Positions 40,997-51,389 of a DNA stretch of 64,000 nt are shown here, piece by piece. Position 1 is the first letter of the stretch. The number at the start of each line of letters is the position of its first letter. A program made the position numbers and the translations under genes. The notes under the pieces are model-generated. The model worked only from the letters and a program-made list of their open reading frames with translations, did no database searches and was not told the origin of the DNA. This stretch comes from Thiotrichales bacterium (GTDB lineage: Bacteria; Pseudomonadota; Gammaproteobacteria; Thiomicrospirales; Thiomicrospiraceae), in assembly GCA_016938655.1 (NCBI GenBank), contig JAFGUG010000045.1:1-64000 (forward strand). Direction: 5' to 3'.

Positions 40997-42202
40997 ATGA
41001 AAACATTTGAAGAAGCACTTTACTATTTACTGTCGCATGTGCAGCCGACCGACAAGACTGAGAATGTCGCTATTCACCGTGCATTAGGACGCGTATTAGC
41101 GGAACCTATTTATGCAGATGTGAATGTCCCTCCCCATAACAACAGCATGATGGATGGCTACGCCTTACACAGTTTTGACCTTGAACAAAACTCAGTTTTA
41201 GAGGTGGGCCAGCGTATTCCGGCTGGAACCGAGCCTGAGCCCCTAAAACCGGGAACGGCGGCACGCATTTTTACCGGTGCCCCCATTCCTGAAGGCGCTA
41301 ATATGGTGGTGATGCAGGAAGAAACAGAGCAAGTGGGGGATCATCAGATACGAATTACGGCCGAGAGCACCCAGCCACAGCAAAATATCCGTTATAAAGG
41401 TGAAGATATTGCCAATGGTGATGAAATCCTTAAGAGAGGGCACAAATTGCGTCCTCAGGACTTAGGGTTGATTACCTCAATTGGGATTGGACAGGTCAGT
41501 GTCTATCAGCCACTTAAAATAGCGACCTTTACAACCGGCAGTGAATTACTAGAGCCGGGTGACGCGCCACAGAAAGGTAAAATTTATAATGCTAATCGTT
41601 ATGTTCTAGCAGGCCTGGTACCGGCACTAGGCTTTGAGCTTATCGATTTAGGCAGTGTTGAGGATACCTTGGAAGCAACTGTGGATGCGATGCAACAAGC
41701 GGCGAGCATTGCCGATGTGGTCGTGACCACCGGTGGCGTATCGGTTGGAGAGGAGGACCACATTAAACCGGCGATTGAGCAGCTAGGGTCATTAGATATG
41801 TGGGCCGTTAAAATGAAACCCGGCAAGCCACTGGCTTACGGAAAAATTGGTGATACCCCATTTATTGGTTTGCCAGGGAATCCGGTCTCTGCCTTTGCAA
41901 CTTTCAACTTATTTGCGCATCCGTACTTGTTAAAAATGCAGGGTGCCAATGAAATTAAGGCCAAGCCCGTTTGGTTAGAAGCCGCTTTTGAATGGACAAA
42001 ACCTGGCTTTAGACGGGAGTTTGCACGCGCTAAACTGGTGAATAAAAACCAAAAGACCTACGTCAAAATTTACCCGCAACAAGGCTCGGGGGTTTTAACC
42101 TCGACTGTTTGGGCAGAGGGTTTTGTGGTCATTCCAGAAGACACCACCATTGCCAAAGGTGACAAAGTTGCCTTCTATCCATTTAATCCCATTAACGAGT
42201 AA
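40997..42202 (+). CDS. moeA: Molybdopterin molybdenumtransferase
   Basis: [60 protein letters not shown] at 40997 preferred. Confidence 0.95.
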   Translation: MKTFEEALYYLLSHVQPTDKTENVAIHRALGRVLAEPIYADVNVPPHNNSMMDGYALHSFDLEQNSVLEVGQRIPAGTEPEPLKPGTAARIFTGAPIPEGANMVVMQEETEQVGDHQIRITAESTQPQQNIRYKGEDIANGDEILKRGHKLRPQDLGLITSIGIGQVSVYQPLKIATFTTGSELLEPGDAPQKGKIYNANRYVLAGLVPALGFELIDLGSVEDTLEATVDAMQQAASIADVVVTTGGVSVGEEDHIKPAIEQLGSLDMWAVKMKPGKPLAYGKIGDTPFIGLPGNPVSAFATFNLFAHPYLLKMQGANEIKAKPVWLEAAFEWTKPGFRREFARAKLVNKNQKTYVKIYPQQGSGVLTSTVWAEGFVVIPEDTTIAKGDKVAFYPFNPINE

Positions 42203-42213
42203 TTGAGGCCTTT

Positions 42214-42693
42214 ATGAGCGACCACGTCTTAACCCATTTAGATGAAAAAGGCCAAGCACGTATGGTGGATGTGAGTGCCAAAGCACACACCGAGCGCGAA
42301 GCAACGGCAACGGCAACCATTTTTATGCAGCCGGAAACCTTAACCATGATTGTGGAAGGTAAGCATAAAAAAGGCGATGTCATGGCGACCGCCCGTATTG
42401 CCGGTATTATGGCGGCAAAACGCACGCCGGATTTGATTCCCATGTGCCATCCGCTCATGATTACCTCGGTCAAAGTGGAATTATTGCCAGACTTAGAGAA
42501 AAATTGTGTCGTGATTAACGCCACCTGCAAAACCGTTGGCCAGACAGGGATAGAAATCGAAGCCTTAATGTCTGCTTCGACGGCCGCTTTAACGCTTTAC
42601 GATATGTGTAAAGCCGTCGACAGAGGTATGGTAATTAATGAGGTGAAATTGCTTGAAAAAATAGGCGGAAAATCCGGTCATTGGCAGCGTTAA
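42214..42693 (+). CDS. moaC: Cyclic pyranopterin monophosphate synthase
   Basis: [49 protein letters not shown]. Confidence 0.97.
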   Translation: MSDHVLTHLDEKGQARMVDVSAKAHTEREATATATIFMQPETLTMIVEGKHKKGDVMATARIAGIMAAKRTPDLIPMCHPLMITSVKVELLPDLEKNCVVINATCKTVGQTGIEIEALMSASTAALTLYDMCKAVDRGMVINEVKLLEKIGGKSGHWQR

Positions 42694-42743
42694 ACACTTG
42701 CAGTGATTGCCGCATAAAGGCCTGTTAATAATGAGTTTGATGC

Positions 42744-43046
42744 ATGGAAGAAGCTGAGAAACCGGAGTCAAAAAGTGAGCAGGCCTGCTTAGATTCAAAT
42801 CAGAAATGGTTTGTGTATCTATTGCGTTGTGCCGATGACTCTTTATATTGCGGCGTGACCACGAACTTGACCAAGCGTTTACGTCAACATAATGGTGAAT
42901 TAGTGGGCGGTGCTAAGTACACCAAAGTACGTCAACCGTGTGAACTGGTGTATTCAGAACCCTCTGAAAACCGACGTTCCGCCACTCAGAGAGAGTATGC
43001 CATTAAGCAACTTAGCCGTGCTCAAAAGCTGCAACTGATTCGCTAA
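42744..43046 (+). CDS. GIY-YIG domain protein (YhbQ/UPF0213-like)
   Basis: WFVYLLRCADDSLYCGVTTNLTKRLRQHN. Confidence 0.9.
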   Translation: MEEAEKPESKSEQACLDSNQKWFVYLLRCADDSLYCGVTTNLTKRLRQHNGELVGGAKYTKVRQPCELVYSEPSENRRSATQREYAIKQLSRAQKLQLIR

Positions 43047-43071
43047 CCGTATTTTCATTTGTCTGCAAATA

Positions 43072-43108
43072 AAAAAGGCCGCTATGTTAAACATAGCGGC
43101 CTTTCTAG
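43072..43108. terminator. Bidirectional terminator
   Basis: aaaaaaggccgctatgttaaacatagcggcctttct. Confidence 0.85.
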
Positions 43109-43127
43109 CGTTTAAGACAACAGCGGA

Positions 43128-44918
43128 TTACTCAGCTGAAGGCTTACGTGCACGACGTGGCTTACCTTTGTCTTTAGACGGTGCCGACGAGTTACGTGTT
43201 AAACGCTTACGCGGTGCCGCGGCTGCGCCAGATTCACCAATCGTTTTAACTTTTGCAATTTTCAGTTGCTGGCCACAAACCCAAGCATTTTTAAGGTCTG
43301 CAACCGCTTCTTTCGGCATATCAGAAGGCAGATCAACCGTGCTGAAGCTGTCTTCAATATTTAACTGCTGAATGAACTCGCTGTCTAGGTTCGCTTCGTT
43401 GGCGATGCAGCCAACGATATTGCCAGGACGAACACCGTGGCTACGACCGACTTCCAAACGGTAACGGCTCATGCCTGCGTTTGGTGTCGCAGAGCGTTCA
43501 CGACGAGGACGTGGTTCGCGACGACCTTCGCTACGTTCTCCACGGTTTCCGCGATCACGGTCACGATTGTCTTCACGTGGTTCGCGTGTTGGACGTTGTG
43601 GCTTGTCTTCTAAGAAGAAAGGCACATCACCTTGCATCATTTTGGCCAAACCAGCGGCAATTTCAACCGCTGGAATATTGTGTTCATTTTCAATCTGCTC
43701 AATCATTTCGTGAAAGAACTTAGTCTCTTCCAGTTTAGCGGCTTCAATCACGCGCTCTTTGAAACGAGTAATACGATTGTCGTTGATGTCTTGCGTTGAA
43801 GGCAGTTCCATTTGTGTAATTGGCTTCTTAGTCGTATGCTCAATTGAACGCAGTAGACGACGTTCACGAGGCGCTACAAATAAGATGGCGGTTCCAGAAC
43901 GACCTGCACGACCGGTACGACCAATACGGTGCACGTACGATTCGTTGTCATGTGGAATGTCATAGTTAATAACGTGGCTGATACGTGGCACATCAAGTCC
44001 ACGGGCAACGACGTCCGTTGCAACAAGAATGTCTAAGCGACCTTTTTTAAGTTGGTCAACAATCCGTTCACGTTGGTTCTGGGCAATGTCACCGTTAAGC
44101 GCGGCAGAGGCGTAACCACGGGCTTCAAGTTTTTCAGCCAGTTCAACAGTCGCGGTTTTAGTACGAACGAAGATGATAATACCGTCGGTTTGTTCGTGTT
44201 CTAAAATACGAGTCAATGCATCTAACTTGTGGGTACCACTGACTAACCAGTATTTCTGGTCTATCGTAGTAGCGGTTGCGGTGGCTTGCTTTACAATAAC
44301 TTCGGTAGGGTTGTTTAGGTGACGCTGCGCAATGCGGTTAACTTCTTTTGGCATGGTGGCAGAGAATAGGGCAATTTGACGCTGTTTAGGCGTGTGCTCA
44401 AGTATCCACTCAACATCATCAATAAAGCCCATGCGTAGCATTTCGTCCGCTTCATCTAAGATCAGTGTTTTTAGCTTATCAAGTTTTAGCGTGCCTTTAC
44501 GGATATGGTCCATAACACGACCAGGCGTACCGACTACAACGTGGACACCACGGCTTAAAGCACGAATCTGTGTGCTGTAATCTGAACCACCGTAAATCGG
44601 TAGAACGTGGAATCCTTTCATGTGGTGTGCAAAGCCTTGGAAGGCTTCAGCAACCTGAATCGCTAATTCACGAGTCGGTGCTAGCACCAATACTTGAGGG
44701 TCTTTTTGGCTAAAGTCGGCGTTGCTTAATACTGGTAGAGCAAAGGCTGCGGTTTTACCCGTACCCGTTTGTGCCATACCTAATACGTCGCCACCTTTAA
44801 GTAATACAGGGATCGCTTGTGCTTGGATTGGTGATGGGGTTTCATAGCCGATATCTGTAATGGCTTTTAATAGGTCAGGGCTTAATCCCAAATCTTCAAA
44901 TTTGACTTCTGTTGTCAT
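43128..44918 (-). CDS. deaD: DEAD-box ATP-dependent RNA helicase DeaD/CsdA
   Basis: AQTGTGKTAAFALP, LDEADEML, SATMP, HRIGRTGRAGR; RGD-rich linker; DbpA-like RNA-binding C-terminus. Confidence 0.95.
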   Translation of the reverse strand: MTTEVKFEDLGLSPDLLKAITDIGYETPSPIQAQAIPVLLKGGDVLGMAQTGTGKTAAFALPVLSNADFSQKDPQVLVLAPTRELAIQVAEAFQGFAHHMKGFHVLPIYGGSDYSTQIRALSRGVHVVVGTPGRVMDHIRKGTLKLDKLKTLILDEADEMLRMGFIDDVEWILEHTPKQRQIALFSATMPKEVNRIAQRHLNNPTEVIVKQATATATTIDQKYWLVSGTHKLDALTRILEHEQTDGIIIFVRTKTATVELAEKLEARGYASAALNGDIAQNQRERIVDQLKKGRLDILVATDVVARGLDVPRISHVINYDIPHDNESYVHRIGRTGRAGRSGTAILFVAPRERRLLRSIEHTTKKPITQMELPSTQDINDNRITRFKERVIEAAKLEETKFFHEMIEQIENEHNIPAVEIAAGLAKMMQGDVPFFLEDKPQRPTREPREDNRDRDRGNRGERSEGRREPRPRRERSATPNAGMSRYRLEVGRSHGVRPGNIVGCIANEANLDSEFIQQLNIEDSFSTVDLPSDMPKEAVADLKNAWVCGQQLKIAKVKTIGESGAAAAPRKRLTRNSSAPSKDKGKPRRARKPSAE

Positions 44919-45379
44919 TCATTTTCCTTTTACACGATGGTCGTGGGTCTAATTGCCCTGGAATAATGAAAAACGTGCGTTCAAATAAGATTTGAATCAG
45001 ACAATCAGAACCTTTGAGAGGGCTCAATTGCGCTGTCGATATCGGGTTTGATAAGGACCGTAGTAGTTATTCTGGGGCAAAAGCGTCTATATAGTGAGAC
45101 TCTATTTTTAGAATCTCTTAATGAGCGTTTTGCAACTAAACGGTCGATTCGAAGGCGCTGCTATGCTTGGAAATTGTCTCCAAGAGAGGCCGAGGTCGAA
45201 GTGCTAAAACTGGGGCAAAATGCTCGTTTTGGGTCTCTTCAAAAGCCATACTTAATAAAGGGTACAGGCCTGAAAGAACGCGGATTATACAAAAAAATTA
45301 ATGGTAATGCAAGAATAATTAATGACCAATTAAAAGTAGATTTTATTTGCGGCCTTTGGAGGAATTAAATGGGGCTTGA

Positions 45380-47617
45380 TTAATGTGTGGTCTGATTGCC
45401 CAAATGGCCACTTTGTTTTTTTAAAGCGTGTAACGATTGGTGCTCGCTTGGGGTTTTCAAAAAAACACTTTCAAACTCATTTGCAGGCACCGGCTGGCTG
45501 TAGAAGTAGCCTTGAATCAGCAGGGAACTTGACAGAGTGGTTAGAAAACTCGCCTGCTCTTGGGTTTCAACGCCTTCGGCGACCACAGCTAAATTTTTGG
45601 TCTGAGCAAGCTGAATAATCGACTCAACAATGGCAATATCATCGGTATTTTCTGGAATATTACGAATAAAGCTTTGGTCAATTTTGAGTTCGTGAATCGG
45701 CAGTTTTTGTAAATAACTCAAAGAGGAATAGCCTGTACCAAAATCATCAATTGAGATTTGAAATCCTAAACTTACCAGGTGTTGAATTTTTTGGAGAGCC
45801 AGCTCGGTATTACGGATTAGCACGCCCTCAGTCAGCTCTAAGGTAATGGTGTTTGGATTAACTTGCGTAAACTTAACCAGACCAATCACCAGCTCAACAA
45901 AACTTTGTTCATGAAACTGAATCGGGCTAATGTTAATGGACATCCTCAGGGTTCCGTACTGTTCATTCCATGCTTTAGCTTGCAGGAAGGCTTTGTGCAT
46001 TACCCATAAACCAATTTTAATGATTTGCCGACCCTCTTCTGCCACTGGGATAAAGTCATTGGGTGGCACTAGACCCAGTGCTGGATGGAACCATCGCAAT
46101 AGAGTTTCCATGCCAACAGTTCGGCCTTCAGAGTCAATTTGCGGTTGAAAATAGAGTTGAAACTCATCGTCTAATTCAGAATGGTTCAATGCCTGAAGCA
46201 TCTCTAAGCGATGTTGGGCGGCACTGCAAAGCTTATCTTCAAATTGATAAACCTGATTCCCCCCTAGGTTTTTTGCTTCATGCATTGCCATGTTACTGTG
46301 GCGAATAATCTCATCCGCTAAGCTGAGTGACTCCAAGCCTTTAAAGATATACACGCCAATACTGGCTGAACTGTGTAAAGAGCGATGTTGTATGGTGTAG
46401 CGGTCATCAATCGAGTGACGAATTTTGTGGGCTAACCCCATAATATGAGTGAGTGCTTCGACACTGTCTTGACTGACCTCATTGACCAAAATGGCAAATT
46501 CATCACCGTCTAAGCGAGCAACGACATCCTGCTCTGCGGACAACTCGGTAATTTTTTGAGAGACTAAAATTAACAGTTGGTCGCCAATAGTATGCCCTAA
46601 AGTATCGTTAATCATTCTAAAACCGTCGAGGTCTAATAGGATTAATCCAGAATAACTCATTGATTTTTCGGTGTTTTCGAGTGTGGCAGCAACCTTGTTG
46701 TTAAGTAGCGTGCGATTTGCCAGGCCTGTTAAGTTATCGTAATAGGCCAAACGCTCAATTTCACTGCGGGCTTCTTGAATGTCGGTAATGTCTTGTAATA
46801 CACCAATAAAATGTTCGATATTACGATTGCTGTCGGTCATCATCGACAGGCTTAACACCGCATGGTATTGCATCTGTTCTGATGGCGTCAGCTGTACTTC
46901 ACCACTCCAGCGACCATCGGTTAACAGTGCATGCATGACAGAGTCGAATGGAACGCGTAACACCACCTGTTTTTTTAGCCATTCGATATAGGTCATTTGA
47001 CTCAGTGTTTGTGTGCTTAAACCGGTATAGGCTGAAAATGTGTAGTTGGGTTGGGTAATGTAGCCGCTTGAATCGGTGATAAATTGCCCGGCATAGCTGG
47101 CTTCCATGAGCTTGATTTGAGCTTCAGCTTGAATTTGTAGGGATTGATCTTGCATTAAGATCATGTAGTTTTCAGTTTTATCGATTGTTGAATGGATCGA
47201 ATAAGCTTTAATTAAAACGGGGACCAGTTGGTTTTTATGACCATTAAAACTGCGAACCCAAACGAGCGGGCTAATTAAGTTGGTTTTGTTTTCTGCTGTT
47301 GATAGCTGTTGAAACCAGGTGGTCAGCTCAAAGGGAATTTGGTTGCGTTTTTGTGTGTAAATTTCCAGTTGTTCCAATACGGGTGCATCTGATTTTGCAG
47401 GATTGATATAACTGCTGGCTTTTTGATTCAATAAAACCAAATCTAACCGCTTCGAGATTAAAAACAGTCCGTCATAAAAGGCATCGGCAATCTGCTGTTT
47501 TTGACGGTGATGCGAGTGGTTGAGTTGCGCAACCAGTTCGGTCATTTCTGAGTCAATATGCGGTGTTTTCATAACGATATGGGCGTTCACAATTAAACAA
47601 GTTGAGCCATCATACAC
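45380..47617 (-). CDS. PAS-GGDEF-EAL protein (GGDEF degenerate: DGDEF)
   Basis: VVARLDGDEFAILV; EAL domain METLLRW, ELTEGVLI, DDFGTGYSSLSYL, VAEGVET. Confidence 0.9.
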   Translation of the reverse strand: MYDGSTCLIVNAHIVMKTPHIDSEMTELVAQLNHSHHRQKQQIADAFYDGLFLISKRLDLVLLNQKASSYINPAKSDAPVLEQLEIYTQKRNQIPFELTTWFQQLSTAENKTNLISPLVWVRSFNGHKNQLVPVLIKAYSIHSTIDKTENYMILMQDQSLQIQAEAQIKLMEASYAGQFITDSSGYITQPNYTFSAYTGLSTQTLSQMTYIEWLKKQVVLRVPFDSVMHALLTDGRWSGEVQLTPSEQMQYHAVLSLSMMTDSNRNIEHFIGVLQDITDIQEARSEIERLAYYDNLTGLANRTLLNNKVAATLENTEKSMSYSGLILLDLDGFRMINDTLGHTIGDQLLILVSQKITELSAEQDVVARLDGDEFAILVNEVSQDSVEALTHIMGLAHKIRHSIDDRYTIQHRSLHSSASIGVYIFKGLESLSLADEIIRHSNMAMHEAKNLGGNQVYQFEDKLCSAAQHRLEMLQALNHSELDDEFQLYFQPQIDSEGRTVGMETLLRWFHPALGLVPPNDFIPVAEEGRQIIKIGLWVMHKAFLQAKAWNEQYGTLRMSINISPIQFHEQSFVELVIGLVKFTQVNPNTITLELTEGVLIRNTELALQKIQHLVSLGFQISIDDFGTGYSSLSYLQKLPIHELKIDQSFIRNIPENTDDIAIVESIIQLAQTKNLAVVAEGVETQEQASFLTTLSSSLLIQGYFYSQPVPANEFESVFLKTPSEHQSLHALKKQSGHLGNQTTH

Positions 47618-47728
47618 ATTTTAAGCGGTTTCAAATAGAGACGAATTACGTAGTGAATATAAGGTTTTTTTGGGTGTTGTAAACGTGAGGTGAAACGCAA
47701 TTGAAAATGCGTTTTGTGCGCGTTTTAA

Positions 47729-49861
47729 TTAGTGGATAGCGGGTTTTTCTGGAAAAAACGTCTCTTCAAATTCAAGCTGGGTGCAAGGACGGCTGTATAA
47801 AAAGCCTTGTATCAAAATTTCACCGGGTTGCTGGTTTAAAAATTCGGCTTGCGCTTGGGTTTCTACGCCTTCGGCCACAATGAGCAACTTTTTGGAGCGC
47901 GCCAAGCTAATAATCGATTCAACAATGGCAATGTCGTCTTGACTCTCAGGTACCCTAAAAATAAAACTTTGGTCAATTTTGAGTTCATGAATCGGTAGCT
48001 TCTGTAAATAACTTAATGAGGAGTACCCCGTTCCAAAGTCATCAATTGAGATTTTGATTCCTAACTTATGCAACTGTTCAATTTTTTTCAGCGCACTTTC
48101 TGTGTCAGCAATTAACACCCCTTCGGTCAGTTCCAGAGTAATGTTGATTGGGTTAACGCCGGTGGCCTCCATCATAAACTCGGTTTGCTCTACAAAATCC
48201 ACTTCATGGAATTGAATCGGGCTGATATTAATAGAAAGGTTAAAGTCGGGTTGCTGGTCCGCCCAGAGCTTGGCTTGGGTGAAGGCTTTGCCCATCACCC
48301 AGTGGCCTAAACGTAATATTTGGCGCCCCTCTTCGGCAATTGGAATAAATTTGCCTGGAGAGATAAAGCCGAGTTCAGGGTGAATCCATCGCAGTAGGGT
48401 TTCTGCACCATGCAATCGCTTGTTGGTTCCAAGTTGTGCCTGGTAGTAGAGTTGAAATTGTGCATCTAAATCAGCGGTAGTGAGCGCTTGTTCAAGCTCA
48501 CGGCGCTCAATCAGGGCTTCAGAAAGTGAGGGTTCGTAAAAATAGGTTTTGTTATTGTTACGCCTTTTAGCCGCCGCAACCGCCAAGTCGGCATACACCA
48601 TCAAGTTTTCTGCGGAGTCATTGTCCGCAAACGGGAAAATCGTAATGCCAATACAGACGGCGCTGTTAATGGTGATTTCGTTTAGGTGGTAATTTTTATT
48701 TAGGCGCTTGCTTATTTTTTGAGACAGGTGATAGGCGTTTTGAGTGGCTTTGTTTTTAGAGGTTGCCTTGTCTTGCGTCATGATTAGGAATTCGTCGCCG
48801 CCAATTCGAGCAATGGTGTCCTCTTCCCTTAAAAGACTTTTTAAGTTTTTAGCAACTTGTTGCAACAGTAAATCGCCAGTATTGCGACCAAAGGAGTCGT
48901 TGATGGCTTTAAAGCGGTCTAAGTTGATAAAAAACAGTGATGCGTAACTGTGATGGCGTTTGTGATGACGAATGGCCGTTTCTAAATGTTCGGTGGCGAG
49001 TCGGCGATTGGCTAAGCCGGTCAAGTCGTCATAGTAGGCCATCTGCTCAATGGCCAGTTGGGCTTCATGAATATCGGTAATGTTTTGAATAGTGGCAACA
49101 TAGTGCTCGATGTTCATTTGCTCATCTAACAGCATTGAAATACTTAACACGGCGTAGAAGGTGGTATCGGGCATGGGGTGAAGTTCCACTTCCCCGCTCC
49201 AGTGTTTGGTTTCGAGCAGGGTGGTTAACACTTCATGCGAGCTGGTTTTTAGGCGTACCTGCTTATCGAGCCAGCCGGTTAGTGTAATGCTTTTTAGGGC
49301 TTGCGCTGAGAGGCCTGTTAAGGCGCAAAAGGAGTCGTTTGGATGGGTGATGTAGCCTTTTTCATTGGTAATAAACTGACCGTCATAACTGTTAAAGGCC
49401 GCTTCCATCAAGCGTCGTTGGGTATCGGCTTGCGCATAAACCGTACGATCATAAAACACCACTAAAAGATCGCGTACCTCACCCTCTGGCGTTAACAGTG
49501 CCTTACCGGAGATAAGCAGCGGTTTGGTTTTAAGTGTTAACGGGTCTTTTAGCCAAATATAGGCCTCTTTGGGCTCATCTGATGGACTGGCCATGAGTTC
49601 ATCCAACCAAGGCTTGATATGAAAGGTAAGGGTGGCTTTTTTGTTTTTTGAGAAGGGGACGGTTTCAATGAAGGCGGTGTTATCAAGGTAATCTTTAAAG
49701 AGGACTTTGGCCTCGTCGTTGATAATTCGTGGATTAAGTTCGGGGGTGAAAACAAGTACCGCTTCATGGAAGGCGCAAATGATGGAAAGTTTGTTCTCTT
49801 TCTCTTCTTGAAGCAGGGCAACGCTCTGTTCAAGTTGAGCGTAGAGTTTGTTTGAATTCAT
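47729..49861 (-). CDS. PAS-GGDEF-EAL protein, paralog of the adjacent gene
   Basis: REEDTIARIGGDEFLIM; AETLLRWIHPELG, ELTEGVLI, DDFGTGYSSLSYL, VAEGVET. Confidence 0.92.
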   Translation of the reverse strand: MNSNKLYAQLEQSVALLQEEKENKLSIICAFHEAVLVFTPELNPRIINDEAKVLFKDYLDNTAFIETVPFSKNKKATLTFHIKPWLDELMASPSDEPKEAYIWLKDPLTLKTKPLLISGKALLTPEGEVRDLLVVFYDRTVYAQADTQRRLMEAAFNSYDGQFITNEKGYITHPNDSFCALTGLSAQALKSITLTGWLDKQVRLKTSSHEVLTTLLETKHWSGEVELHPMPDTTFYAVLSISMLLDEQMNIEHYVATIQNITDIHEAQLAIEQMAYYDDLTGLANRRLATEHLETAIRHHKRHHSYASLFFINLDRFKAINDSFGRNTGDLLLQQVAKNLKSLLREEDTIARIGGDEFLIMTQDKATSKNKATQNAYHLSQKISKRLNKNYHLNEITINSAVCIGITIFPFADNDSAENLMVYADLAVAAAKRRNNNKTYFYEPSLSEALIERRELEQALTTADLDAQFQLYYQAQLGTNKRLHGAETLLRWIHPELGFISPGKFIPIAEEGRQILRLGHWVMGKAFTQAKLWADQQPDFNLSINISPIQFHEVDFVEQTEFMMEATGVNPINITLELTEGVLIADTESALKKIEQLHKLGIKISIDDFGTGYSSLSYLQKLPIHELKIDQSFIFRVPESQDDIAIVESIISLARSKKLLIVAEGVETQAQAEFLNQQPGEILIQGFLYSRPCTQLEFEETFFPEKPAIH

Positions 49862-50024
49862 TCACTAAAACCAGTGGTATTCATTTAAGAAACCTCGATT
49901 CTAGCGAACTAATAGGGTGTTGCCAATAGCTAACCCTAGAGAATTTGAAGAAATTTTCAGGTTGTTTTTTAAACCCTATGATTTTACTAGGGTATTTTGT
50001 TTTGACTACGTAATTATTACTTTT

Positions 50025-51389
50025 CTACAAAACGCTCGGTAGCCAAGTCACTATTTCTGGCCAGATGGCAATGCAAACCAATACGCTCAGTTGAATCGTG
50101 ATAAAGGGAATGGTGCCTTTATAAAGATCGGCGGTTTTAAGTTCAGGAGGCGCAACGCCTCTTAAATAGAACAGGGCAAAGCCAAACGGCGGCGTTAAAA
50201 ACGCGGTTTGCAGGTTAATGGCAATCATAATGCCTAACCAAATCGGGTCAACGCCCATCATCAATAGAATCGGTGCGACCACCGGTACCACCACATAGGT
50301 AATCTCAATAAAGTCGAGAAAGAAGCCCAGTACAAACATTAACGCCATCACAATCAACATGGCGGTAAATACGCCGCCCGGTAGACCGTTTAATAACTCG
50401 GTAATTAAGTCGTCGCCACCTAAGCCTCGGAACACCAATGAAAACACCGCCGCACCAATAAAAATCAAGAAGATCATACTGGTGACGTTGAGGGTGTTAC
50501 GCATGACGATATTTAAGGTTTTAAGGCTCAGTTTACTTTTTAGCAACGCCAGAATGGTGGCGCCGAGCGCACCTAACGCCGCCGCTTCGGTTGGCGTTGA
50601 AAAGCCGCCTAAAATCGAGCCAAGTACTAATAAAATCAGCATTAATGGCGGGATTAAACTGCCCAGAACACGTTTTGACAGGCCAGGTGCAACGGGTTTA
50701 CCAACATTGTTTGGCACACTGTCTGGATGCATAACGGCTTTGATAAAAATATACAACATGTATAAAACCACCAACATCATGCCGGGAAACAGGGCACCGA
50801 TAAATAGGTCGCCGACCGAGAGGGTTTCTGGTGAGAAGATGCCTTGGTTTAATTGTGCTTGCTGATACGAGGACGACAAAACGTCACCCAGTAGAATTAA
50901 GACAATCGACGGTGGAATGATTTGCCCAAGCGTGCCAGAGGCGCAGATGGTGCCACTGGCCAGTTTCGGGCAGTAGCCTTGTTTAAGCATGGTTGGCAGT
51001 GCCAGTAAGCCCATTGTGACCACCGTTGCGCCAACAATTCCAGTGCTGGCGGCAAGTAGCATGCCTACAAGAATTACGGCAATGCCTAGTCCGCCTTTGA
51101 CACCGCGCATCACCTCGTCCATGGTGTTTAACAGTTGTTCGGCAATTTTAGACTGTTCAAGCATAATGCCCATAAACACAAACAGCGGCACGGCAATCAG
51201 GGTTTCGTTGGCCATAATGCCGTAAACACGATTGGGCAGGCTTTGCAAAAAGGCCATGTCGAACGCACCAATGGCATTGGCAAACAGAGCAAACAGCAAC
51301 GATACGCCAGCCAGAGTAAAAGCAACCGGGAAGCCTACCAGTAAGGCGATGAAAATAAGGCCAAATAAAACCAGAGCGAGCCATTCCAT
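50025..51389 (-). CDS. dctM: TRAP transporter large permease (DctM family)
   Basis: MEWLALVLFGLIFIALLVGFPVAFTLAGVSLLFALF; GQIIPPSIVLILLGDVL; LTPPFGFALFYLRGV. Start placed at 51389, not the upstream ORF limit. Confidence 0.93.
   Translation of the reverse strand: MEWLALVLFGLIFIALLVGFPVAFTLAGVSLLFALFANAIGAFDMAFLQSLPNRVYGIMANETLIAVPLFVFMGIMLEQSKIAEQLLNTMDEVMRGVKGGLGIAVILVGMLLAASTGIVGATVVTMGLLALPTMLKQGYCPKLASGTICASGTLGQIIPPSIVLILLGDVLSSSYQQAQLNQGIFSPETLSVGDLFIGALFPGMMLVVLYMLYIFIKAVMHPDSVPNNVGKPVAPGLSKRVLGSLIPPLMLILLVLGSILGGFSTPTEAAALGALGATILALLKSKLSLKTLNIVMRNTLNVTSMIFLIFIGAAVFSLVFRGLGGDDLITELLNGLPGGVFTAMLIVMALMFVLGFFLDFIEITYVVVPVVAPILLMMGVDPIWLGIMIAINLQTAFLTPPFGFALFYLRGVAPPELKTADLYKGTIPFITIQLSVLVCIAIWPEIVTWLPSVL

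Noticed and set aside
45048-45368. 106-aa ORF upstream of deaD
   Set aside because: No family resemblance and odd composition; the region is better treated as a possible leader or intergenic sequence.
50359-50865. ORF (168 aa) opposite dctM
   Set aside because: Shadow ORF over a TRAP permease.
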